Origin: Aspidiotus rigidus
Lineage: Eukaryota > Arthropoda > Insecta > Hemiptera > Diaspididae
Direction of reading: 5' to 3'
Assembly (NCBI GenBank): GCA_035079385.1
Contig: JAVHKY010000052.1
Coordinates: 12,028,001-12,092,000 of the forward strand
DNA: 64,000 nucleotides
Shown here: positions 33,071-40,842 of the stretch, one piece after another
Layout of the letters: every line of letters starts with the position of its first letter
Position numbering within the stretch: the stretch's first letter is position 1
Notes under the pieces: generated by a model
What the model was told of the DNA's origin: nothing
The model's input: only the letters and a program-made list of their open reading frames with translations
Databases searched by the model: none
Program-made: the position numbers and the translations under genes

Positions 33071-33559
33071 ATGGCTTACATCCTTGATTTTCAAGCATTT
33101 AAATCGCTATCCAATCAGTTTATTTTGAAAGAGTTGGCTATAGTGAGCGTGGATAGAGGAATTTCTCATCATTTCTTCATCAAATCTCCGGTATCGTCAC
33201 TTATAGTGTGTAAAAAGTTGAAAGCGCGAGCAGACTATCTCACAAAAAACATTCATAATATCCCTTGGGAATATGGACACATTACGATAGATGAGGCTAA
33301 AACAATTATGAGAGAAGTTTTGAAAGATGCTAATACTGTGTACGTGAAAGGTTTGGAACGAGTTAGTTTCTTGAAAAAATTCATTTTTCTTTGGGGAACA
33401 AATATAATCGATCTAGATACGTTAGGATGTCCTCGAGCGAGCTTGTTGCCCTCATCCATGTTCGAAATGTGTATGTACGATGGACATTACAAGAATGAGT
33501 TTAATTGCGCTATAAAACACGCTCAAAAATATAAACAATGGTTACTCCGTAGATCCTAA
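33071..33559 (+). CDS. possible DEDD-type exonuclease-like protein, 162 aa
   Basis: Begins MAYILDFQAFKSLSNQF and continues FILKELAIVSV, HHFFIKSP, PWEYGHIT, VYVKGLE, NIIDLDTLGCP and a late Cys/His-rich end (NCAIKHAQKYKQWL). From memory, proteins with DFQ.F...KELA..., VKG.EK and IDLE..GCP occur widely in arthropod and cnidarian mobile DNA. The pattern suits an RNase H-fold DEDD exonuclease with Asp in motif I (DFQ replacing DxE) and further acidic residues later. The assignment to a nuclease is tentative. It lies between the TBP gene and a duplicated non-coding block. Confidence 0.55.
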   Translation: MAYILDFQAFKSLSNQFILKELAIVSVDRGISHHFFIKSPVSSLIVCKKLKARADYLTKNIHNIPWEYGHITIDEAKTIMREVLKDANTVYVKGLERVSFLKKFIFLWGTNIIDLDTLGCPRASLLPSSMFEMCMYDGHYKNEFNCAIKHAQKYKQWLLRRS

Positions 33560-33890
33560 AGTAGACTCTACTCTGTTTTTAATAAAAAAATAGAAGTTGG
33601 ATGTTGAAACGGGATTTTCCTTCACGTATAAGACTTCTTGTATATTTCTCTCGTTAGAAATATATCAACGAGGTTTTAAATACGTCTTCTTCTTTCCTAT
33701 TATTCCAAGTAATCAATAAATAGACTACTCCGTGAATCCTAAAGTAGACTCTACTCTGTTTTAGTCAAATAGAAGTTTGACGTTGAAACGGGATTTTCCT
33801 TCACGTATAAACACTTCTTATATATCTCTTACGTAAGAAATATATCAACGAGGTTTTAAATACGTCTTCTTTCCTACCCTTGAAAAAAAA
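33543..33890. repeat. tandem duplication of about 180 bp
   Basis: CTAAAGTAGACTCTACTCTG, ACGGGATTTTCCTTCACGTA and AATATATCAACGAGGTTTTA occur twice, about 182 bases apart. The first copy overlaps the last codons of the gene ending at 33559. The second copy ends just before the ATG at 33894. The block holds AT-rich hairpin-like pieces and could be a duplicated terminator/promoter region. Confidence 0.85.
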
Positions 33891-33893
33891 AAA

Positions 33894-34602
33894 ATGTCGT
33901 TCCAAATTTCTTTAAACAGTTATACCTCAGAATTTTCACGCGCATATCACGAAAGTATAAAATTAGGAAAACAGTATGAAGTATGTTTGAAGAGTTTTGT
34001 TACTTTTAATAGTATACCCAACATTTCGGAAGAAAATGAAAACAACGAACTCGTAAGTATTAATTAATGAAGCTGATCATTCCGACGATCATTTTCGGAT
34101 AGTTATTCCTACAGGTTCTTACGAATTGCAAGATATTTTTGAATTTATCGAAAATTATAAAGACGTACCGGAAATTTCGTTTATTTTAAATAAAAATACG
34201 CTAAAGGTTCGAGTGCAAAGTCGATGGGTTATAGATTTTTCTAAAAGAAACTCGGTTGGAAAAATTTTAGGATTTAGTCCTCAAACAATTAGACCTTTCG
34301 CAGTCGCATATTCGGACCTACCGATAGATATTTTCAAAGTAAATACTATAAAAATAAAGTGTAATATAGTTCACAGTAATTTTCACGATCTGAAACGATA
34401 CGATAATACACTCTACGAATTTCCTTTGGATGCTAGGATCGGTGAAAAAATAATCGAACGACCTCATACTTTATCATATTACCCTGTGAATACAGATGAA
34501 ATTCACGATCTAGTAATTAAAATTGTCGATCAAGACGATTGTTTACTTGATTTTCGAGGTGAAAAAATTTGTATGACGCTCAACTTTCGACCGTGTGTAT
34601 AA
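33894..34602 (+). pseudogene. conserved element protein, probable structural protein, frameshifted
   Basis: ATG at 33894 begins MSFQISLNSYTSEF and runs to a stop at 34065-34067. A second frame, displaced by one base, takes over near 34063 and continues to the stop at 34602 (PTGSYELQDIF, NSVGKILGF, VNTIKIKCNIV, FRGEKICMTLNF). The two together fit a family I remember from arthropod and Hydra mobile DNA: an N-terminal beta-rich segment, an IPxGSYE motif, a VDFxxxNSIGxxLGF motif and a late DxRGExI motif. It is possibly a minor capsid or other structural protein. A single extra base near 34062-34068 explains the break. A GTAAGT...ACAG intron (34053-34114) would not restore frame. Confidence 0.6.
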
Positions 34603-34798
34603 AAAAAAAAAAAAAAAAAAAACGACCAAAAACGACCAAAAAGAGCCAATTTCGACTAAAATCGACCAAAAAGAGCCAATTTCGACTAAAAACGACCAAA
34701 ATCGACGAAAATCGACCAAACAGAGCCAATTTCGACTAAAAACGACGAAAAACGACTAGAATCGACGAAAAACGACCAGATTCACTTTTACAGGTGGT
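34603..34798. repeat. 10-bp periodic A-tract/CGAC array
   Basis: About 18 units near 10 bases long (AAAACGACCA, AATTTCGACT, AAAGAGCC variants) start after a poly-A run. A-tracts repeat once per helical turn, so the DNA is predicted to be intrinsically curved. The array lies immediately beyond the frameshifted gene and contains the last exon of the spliced minus-strand gene. Confidence 0.8.
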
Positions 34799-35131
34799 GA
34801 GAAAATTTGTGGAAGCGTTCTGAGTAGGTAATTGAAAGAAGAAAAAAAAATTACATTTCATCTTCTTCTGCATTTTGTTCGTCTTCTCGCATTGCACCAC
34901 TATTTCATAAAAAAAAAAACTTGTTAAAAAAAATAGAGAACATTTCTGAGTATATAATTGAAAAAACTTACATTTCGTCTTCTCTGTACCAGCACCAGAA
35001 ACTATTTCATAAAAAAAAAAAAAACTCGTCACAAAACTGAACAAAGAAACGAGAAAAATTTGAAAAATGGATACTCACCGAATAAAGTAGTAGATCATTA
35101 GAATTATTATGAAAACGAATAGAAAAAACAT
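34736..35131 (-). CDS. predicted four-exon small membrane protein, 58 aa
   Basis: Exons at 35131-35079, 35001-34972, 34899-34855 and 34784-34736. Introns of 77, 72 and 70 bases begin GTGAGT, GTAAGT and GTAATT and end in AG; the first two have T-rich acceptors. All three introns are phase 2, so the 177-base coding sequence stays open from ATG to TAG. Exon 1 encodes MFFLFVFIIILMIYYFI, one membrane segment. Exons 2 and 3 are Glu/Asp-rich and similar to one another, with lengths divisible by three. Exon 4 is basic and reads through the 10-bp array. No alignment supports this, only the consistency of splice sites and frame. Confidence 0.5.
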
Positions 35132-35443
35132 TTTTTATTTGTAATTGTTGGAACACAGTTCTAATTTGATATCTGTTGAATAACGAAGTTCTAACTACGT
35201 GGGTATTCCTTTAAAGAATCGATCGAATCATCGAATGAATTGTACTTTGACGATACTTTTCTCTCGGGCTTATTTTTTCTGCATTATTTGATGATGTGAG
35301 CATAATTACCTGATACCGCCTTTTTTCTAGGTACATTAATCACCTGATACCGCTCTCGCTCTGTATGTATACTCGTGTAACTTAGTTTCCTTACGGTTAA
35401 CATAATATTAATAGAGTGACGATAGTAAAAAACAATTTGAAAA
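35132..35443. other. non-coding, promoter region between divergent genes
   Basis: Lies between the start of the spliced minus-strand gene and the ATG at 35444. No repeat or frame of interest is seen. Confidence 0.4.
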
Positions 35444-35767
35444 ATGCTCGATTTTGTACCTCTTAATATTCAAGAAATTCTTGAAGGGTTTAGGGAGAAT
35501 ATGTTACCTGAACATGAAGAATATTTCAAAAGTTTTGATAAGTTTCAACAGAAATTTGTTGGTTCGAAATTAATTCTTAATAAATACGGTGCAGAACACT
35601 GGAGTACGTGCCCGTGGTCTTGGGATTCTCCTTTAATCACTAGACCAGATAGGTGTTTCTGCTCATTCTATGAAACTCGAAAAGAAACTGTAAATAAATT
35701 AATAAGATTGTATTCCGGTACTTATGTTCGAAAAAAAGAAGAAACTAATTGTTGTTCCGTAATTTAA
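35444..35767 (+). CDS. orphan protein, 107 aa
   Basis: ATG at 35444 in a good AT-rich context (AAAATGC). Product starts MLDFVPLNIQEILEGFREN. It carries a W/C-rich centre (HWSTCPWSWDSPL, RCFCSFY) and ends NCCSVI. This Cys-Cys-x-x-end resembles a CaaX/CxC lipidation motif but is not a standard one. No known domain. Continuous, with balanced composition and set between other genes, so probably real. Confidence 0.55.
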   Translation: MLDFVPLNIQEILEGFRENMLPEHEEYFKSFDKFQQKFVGSKLILNKYGAEHWSTCPWSWDSPLITRPDRCFCSFYETRKETVNKLIRLYSGTYVRKKEETNCCSVI

Positions 35768-35800
35768 ATATAGTAGAATATTGCTCACTTCCAGAAAAAG

Positions 35801-35810
35801 TATATAAATA
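35801..35810 (+). promoter_or_regulatory. TATA box
   Basis: TATATAAATA about 85 bases upstream of the ATG at 35886, a good match to the eukaryotic TATA consensus. The element encodes its own TBP homologue, which makes this a candidate target. Confidence 0.55.
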
Positions 35811-35885
35811 CAAGTGCGAGATGGTCTGAGTTTTAATTCATCCGGTGAAGCTTTCTAGTTCACATCTTGTTGTTGTACGAGTAAT

Positions 35886-36452
35886 ATGGACTGGGAAAAC
35901 TTATTGCAAAAACTTCAAGAAGAGAAAGACTGGAAGTCTGTAATTTCCAACTTAGATCGTATGCGAAAAGAAATTATTCGAGCAAAAGATAAAGAAATCT
36001 TATGTCTGGATTTCACGTCTGATGATCGAGGAGACCATTTCTTTCGTATCATCTGTTACAAAGAGACTGGAGAATTAACTCGAGAGGAATTAAAATTTTT
36101 GAAAAACTTTGGTAAAGCTCACGTAAATAGAGATTCGAGCGTACATGATTGGGAGATTATGAAAGAAAGTAACTTTCTACAATGGGAAAGAAGTCTACCT
36201 CATTGTTGTACAGATTTTTCACACATCCCACCTCATAAAATCGATATCGCTGAAATTCGTAAATTAAATTTACAAAATATCAATCTCAAAAAACTTGACT
36301 TAGATTCATTTCAAGATTATTTAAGAGACAAGTTATGTGTAATCGAAGCTCTGACTGCATTTTTAACAGACTATAAATCCGAATACGAATATAGTGATAA
36401 CTCTGAGAGTGAATACAGTAGTAGTAGTAGTAGTAATGATGATGATGAATAA
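35886..36452 (+). CDS. orphan protein with acidic Ser-rich tail, 188 aa
   Basis: ATG at 35886 after a TATA box. N-terminal half is a charged helical region (MDWENLLQKLQEEKDWKSVI). The middle has RGDHFFRIICYKETGELTRE and CCTDFSHIPPHKIDIAEIRK. The C-terminus is EYEYSDNSESEYSSSSSSND-like, encoded by AGT and GAT triplet repeats. Acidic serine-rich tails are common in nuclear phosphoproteins. Unknown family. Confidence 0.6.
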   Translation: MDWENLLQKLQEEKDWKSVISNLDRMRKEIIRAKDKEILCLDFTSDDRGDHFFRIICYKETGELTREELKFLKNFGKAHVNRDSSVHDWEIMKESNFLQWERSLPHCCTDFSHIPPHKIDIAEIRKLNLQNINLKKLDLDSFQDYLRDKLCVIEALTAFLTDYKSEYEYSDNSESEYSSSSSSNDDDE

Positions 36453-36468
36453 GAATTCCTTAGGGGAT

Positions 36469-36476
36469 TATATAAG
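36469..36476 (+). promoter_or_regulatory. TATA box
   Basis: TATATAAG, 54 bases upstream of the ATG at 36530 and just after the previous gene. Spacing fits a transcript start near 36500 with a very short leader. Confidence 0.55.
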
Positions 36477-36529
36477 GAGTTGTAGGTTTTTACAGAGGTT
36501 ATTACGATTTGATAATTAGTATAGGTATC

Positions 36530-37144
36530 ATGTCGTCTTGCTCTGTTGCTGCTACTACTTCTCAAAAAAGTCCTTCTCAGGGCTACAAAAATAAAACAAA
36601 AAATTATGCGCAGATGGTACAAAATATGTGTATAAATCCGGAAAATGCGTTTAAAGAAATTATCAGCAAGTCTTATATTCCATGTTCTAATCCACCTTGC
36701 GCTTCTGATCGACCTCTGGTACGTGTAAGGGATCTTGTACCAAATGTAATATATAATATTCTATGTAAACACTTTGATCATGATTATTATACGACATTAG
36801 TTTTAAATAATGTTATGATATATGTTAGCCCTAATGAATATTCTTGTACACGGTCGGGTTTTATAAAGTTTGATGGGAAGAAACTTGTTGAGTGTAAACC
36901 TAGACATAATAATTTTCGTTGTTGTTGTTTTTGTGAGGAAAATTGTCTAGAATGTACTTGCTTAAAAGATGAGTATATAGACTATCCAACTGATTGTGAA
37001 TGTGTGACCAAGTACCATATTACCACCGCTGATTTAGATTTAACTCTAAAAGAGTTACGAAGACAGCTAATTATATTTCAAGACGAAGAAGAAGAAGAGG
37101 AGAATTATACTTCTAGTGATGAGGATGATGATGCTAGACTCTAA
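36530..37144 (+). CDS. cysteine-rich protein, paralogue of the 32072 gene, 204 aa
   Basis: The first ATG is at 36530; the frame is open from 36509. Ser/Thr-rich N-terminus, then RDLVPNVIYNILCKHF, CTRSGFIKF, CCFCEENCLECTCLKDEYID and CECVTKYH, and an acidic tail. The CFCE-NC-EC-C and C-C-V cysteine spacing equals that of the 141-aa protein downstream of the polymerase, indicating duplication within the element. It ends about 10 bases before the right inverted repeat. Function unknown. Confidence 0.68.
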   Translation: MSSCSVAATTSQKSPSQGYKNKTKNYAQMVQNMCINPENAFKEIISKSYIPCSNPPCASDRPLVRVRDLVPNVIYNILCKHFDHDYYTTLVLNNVMIYVSPNEYSCTRSGFIKFDGKKLVECKPRHNNFRCCCFCEENCLECTCLKDEYIDYPTDCECVTKYHITTADLDLTLKELRRQLIIFQDEEEEEENYTSSDEDDDARL

Positions 37145-37153
37145 CAGTGGACT

Positions 37154-37453
37154 CATTTTTTTTCATTCAGTCCCCCTTTCGGTACAGTTCTAGACTCACA
37201 CTGACATATAAAAAAATATATTTATATTTTATTTTATTATTTTTTTTTTTAATTTTTAATTTTTTTTATTATTTTATTTTTTTATACAGTCCCCCTTTCG
37301 GTACAGTTCTAGGCTCGTGGCGAAGGTTGAAATAATATAATTATTTTTTATTTTTATTTTATTTTTTTTTTCAATTTTTTTTTTCCCAAATATTTTTTTT
37401 TCCATACAGTCACCCTTTCGGTACAGGTGTACCGAAGGGGGGACCTTACTACT
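37154..37453 (-). repeat. right terminal inverted repeat
   Basis: Reverse complement of the left arm. Contains three inverted copies of the subterminal motif (CAGTCCCCCTTTCGGTACA), beginning near 37169, 37288 and 37408 at 119-120-base spacing, and the same palindrome next to the end. Open frames here are runs of A/T only. Confidence 0.9.
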
Positions 37454-37459
37454 CACATC

Positions 37460-40400
37460 CAAATTGCCTTATGTTCGTTAATTTTGGTGTTTTGCCCGTT
37501 AATACTTCATAGGGAGTTCGCATATTGATCGAGCTATTTGGTGTTCTGTTATGCACATAAATCACGTATTTTACGGCATAACCCCAAAATGATAGGGGCA
37601 TTTTCGCACTCAAAAGTAATACCCTAACTTTTTCTTCAATTTCTAAATTTAATCTTTCCGAAATCGGGTTATACTGGGGGGTCCGGGGAAAGCAAGGATC
37701 ATAATTTATTCCTTCTCGTTTCAATAAAGATCGCATAGATATTGTTTTATATTCAGTTCCATTATCCGTATGGATCTTACCCATTCTACATTTTACTTGA
37801 GTACCTTCCCTCACATTTAAAATTCGCTCAATTTCATCGTATTCGCTACCTAATAAGTCTCTAAGTTCTTTGATAAAAAGTTCTAAGTGAACATGCAGTT
37901 CTGTTTTATCATTCATGATATAAGCTGACGCATATCGCAAATAGTCGTCAGTGAAAGTAACTACATATTTTCCTCGAGTCGCAAAGTCACAGGGTTTAAT
38001 CTGACCCATCACATCTGAGTGAATGATTTCTAATTTTCTAGTCGCGCGTGTAAACTTCCCCTTAAATGGTTCATGTTTTGCCTTTCCTAATTTACACTCT
38101 AAGCAGTCTTGAATCTCGTTGTTAAATTTCACACCTTTAGGTTCAGGTATAATTTTAGCAGCAGCTTCTAAATATTGTTTTGACGCATGATTTAATCGTA
38201 AATGCCACAGTATCCCTTTGCTCTCTTTCATCGCTCTCACTCGCTCATTGTTGATTTGTTCAAGGTCATCAAGATTCATCTCTGAAGTTTCACCTACTTT
38301 ATTAACATCTTCCGATTCTTTCATACGTTTTTTAAGAATTTTGCTTGTTTCATCACTTATTTCTTCAGTATTCACGCGCTTCCTCCCTCCTTCAAATTCA
38401 TTCACAGATTCATCAACATTCTGAGCCCAATTCTTTTGATTAGACCAAATTTCAGGAAGACTGCAAAAATCAGGTACTTTCCTTTCTCCGTTACTCCCTC
38501 CCTTCTCAATATTCGCTTCTATGACTAATTTTTCTCGATTCCCTGGTTCAATATTGAATCCTGGAACTTCAAATTCTAGTTGCCAAAAACGACCATCACA
38601 ACGACCATTCATCAACAATTCATTCGTTTTTTGACTTATTAAGTAAAGATCTTCGTCATCAATCACAAATCGAATTTGCTTTTTCACCTTTAGTGCAGAA
38701 AACAAATTATGAGGCAAATCTGGAGAATATTGTACATTAATTAATTTAAGTAATTTTCCATCGCTAGGATTTCGCAGTAAAATGTCACCTTCATACTTCA
38801 CAACTACATCTGCGTCGCTTTTCTTGTTCGCACATTTAAATCTCTTAGGGAATTGTCTTTTACGTAAATCAAGGAACACATCTTTGTCTTTCACCAGATG
38901 GTCCGTCGCTGCACAGTCTGTAATCATATTAAATAATTTACTGGTTATGAACTCACATTTATTACCTGAATAAGCTGAGAACGCAGAAGATCCGTCTACA
39001 TCATCATTCGCACTATCGAGAATCTCTTCGAATATATAAATATATTCGTCGTCGTCGTCTAGGTTTTCAGGGTCTACCCAAGTCCATTGGTTATCTTCAT
39101 CATCTTCTATCAGATTTATGTGCGCATGTCCGCTTCGTTTTCTCGATTGAAATATTTTTCCAGCCTTCTTGGTTGGTATGCACGTCAATTTTCCTTTTCG
39201 AACACCAAATTTCGAGTTTGACTTTTTGAACGGACGGCGTCTCAAGTAGGAATTCTTTCCATCACGTTGCTGAGTCCTGGAGGTACCAGCTTTCACATTA
39301 TCGCTTACTGTTTGTCCATTGACTTTAGGACAGTCTTTCCTTATATGGTAGGTGTACATTTTACACCCGTAGCAATAGATTTTTCCTCCATGAGGACACT
39401 CCTCGTCTGTGTGATTATCGGGTGCGTGCCCACATTTCCTGCAAGTTGGCACATTTCTTCTAACAGGACTTGTCGGTCCCGATTTGACTTTTGAGCGCGA
39501 CCTAAACGAGTTTGTTTTGGAGTCTTTCGCAATCATCGCTATAGCACCGCGTTCGTCACAACGTCTTTTAACTTCTCTATTTACTTGCTCCTCCGCCACA
39601 AGTTTATCCATTAACTCTCTAATAGGCAAACCTCTGGGATCAAGTCGAACGGCATGTCGTTTGTCTCCTAGAATATCTTTCGCATGGTCTTCGATTGCTA
39701 GAAGATAATTCCTCTTCTCTTCTTCTTCCGTCAGTGTCGCTATTCTTCGAAGTTTTTCGCAAAGATTTATGAATTTCTGATTAAACTCTACCGCGTTTTC
39801 AGTCTCCGGGTTATAATAGGAATTTCCTAAATTGCGGAATAGTGAGAAAGAAGCATTTGACCCTCTTGGGTCAAATATGTCCTCAAGTTGTTTCACAATG
39901 TCTGCAGGATCCGAGATTTTCATGACCAACTGGCAAAGTTTGTCCAATAGGTTTTGTATAATGAAGTTTCTAACTAAATTTCTTCTTACTTCGATCTCCG
40001 CACTGTTCATAGGCGTAAGTGGCTGAGCTCGAGGATTTATCAGGAACTCGCAGCCTTGGGCAATAATTTCCGAGGTTAGACGGTTTCGATACACGCTAAA
40101 ATCCATATCTTTCGTTAAAGGATGTCGAAATCGGTTGAATCTCAGGTTTACAGGGATTGCAGCACTCACATTTTCTACATTCCTAGTGTTCGAGTTCGTG
40201 TTCGCATGATTTTCATTCTCAGGATTTGCTTTTGTGTTCGCATTATTCGCATTCGCTGTTGTTGAGCTTATAAACGTTTTCGCATTTGCGTTCAGTGTTG
40301 ATTGAGGTGTTATTTCAATCAATTCTCTTTCCACATTGCTCTTCAGGCTCTGTAAGGCTGCCACTCTCGCTCGAGCAACCTCATCTTGAACTTCGTGTTC

Positions 40401-40656
40401 AGTTTCTTTTTCCTTCTCTTGCATCTCGCTATTGAAAAGCTTCGTTAAGCTTTGTTGAGGTCTCTCGTAATCGCTTCTGTTGAATATTCACTTTCGAGTC
40501 GAAGTCTTTTCGTAATTGATCGTATTGGTCGCTTATATCCAACAGTACTTGATGTAGTTCTTTTCTATTCACGGGGTCTTTCGAGCGTTTCGGTGCGGGT
40601 GATTTTTCGTTCTCGTTATCATTTTCTTCACCTGAAATTATAGACAAATCTATCAT
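37460..40656 (-). pseudogene. copia unit A, gag to integrase
   Basis: A short first frame (40656-40429, MIDLSIISGEENDNE) is followed after a frame break by 40424-37460. Gag core: NAVEFNQKFINLCEKLRRI. Zinc knuckle: CRKCGHAPDNHTDEEC. Protease: ITDCAATDHLV, with Cys for the usual Ser beside the catalytic Asp. Pre-integrase: LWHLRLNHASKQYL. Integrase: IIHSDVMGQI, IHTDNGTEY, NPISERLN, with all three acidic catalytic residues present. The frame is cut after RQFGC by the polymerase element. The pol C-terminal half is at 21784-23898. Confidence 0.9.
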
Positions 40657-40842
40657 TTTCTATCGATCAACATTGACCTATACTTTCCTATGACTCTGGT
40701 CTGTTCGTTTCAACTGTTCTCTTTGTACGCATCGTTATCCATGTTCTCCTAATCTGACATTATTTACTGGTTTGTATACACAATCACTCTACTCAGTATT
40801 CGTTCAATAGTATCAGACTTACCGTTCAGTTGCTGTCTACTA
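40657..40842. other. junction between copia units B and A
   Basis: About 186 bases between the abrupt end of unit B (in RNase H) and the first frame of unit A. It may be leader sequence of unit A. No LTR is recognisable here, which argues against a simple nested insertion of a complete unit A. Confidence 0.45.

Larger units (their letters stand above)
23899..37459. mobile_element. 13.5-kb protein-primed DNA polymerase element (Polinton-like, TBP-encoding)
   Basis: The element occupies 23905-37453 and is flanked by CACATC at 23899-23904 and 37454-37459. Its ends are AGTAGTAAGG and CCTTACTACT, inside inverted repeats of about 300 bp. It carries a family B polymerase, a TBP homologue and about ten other genes. 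Most lie on the plus strand; two lie leftward on the minus strand near the left end, and a spliced one sits on the minus strand in the middle. A 6-bp duplication, AG termini and protein-primed polymerase recall Polintons/Mavericks. No integrase, ATPase, protease or double-jelly-roll capsid was recognised. It interrupts copia unit A exactly and is therefore the latest insertion of the nest. Confidence 0.9.

Noticed and set aside
34053..34114. GTAAGT...ACAG intron in the frameshifted element gene
   Set aside because: Splicing would join the flanks out of frame; a one-base shift near 34062-34068 explains the break better.
23905..37453. An exogenous linear DNA virus caught as contamination
   Set aside because: The exact 6-bp duplication and interrupted copia frame show integration in the chromosome.
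37147..37462. Open frames on both strands at the right end of the polymerase element
   Set aside because: They are A/T runs of the inverted repeat and lack coding composition.
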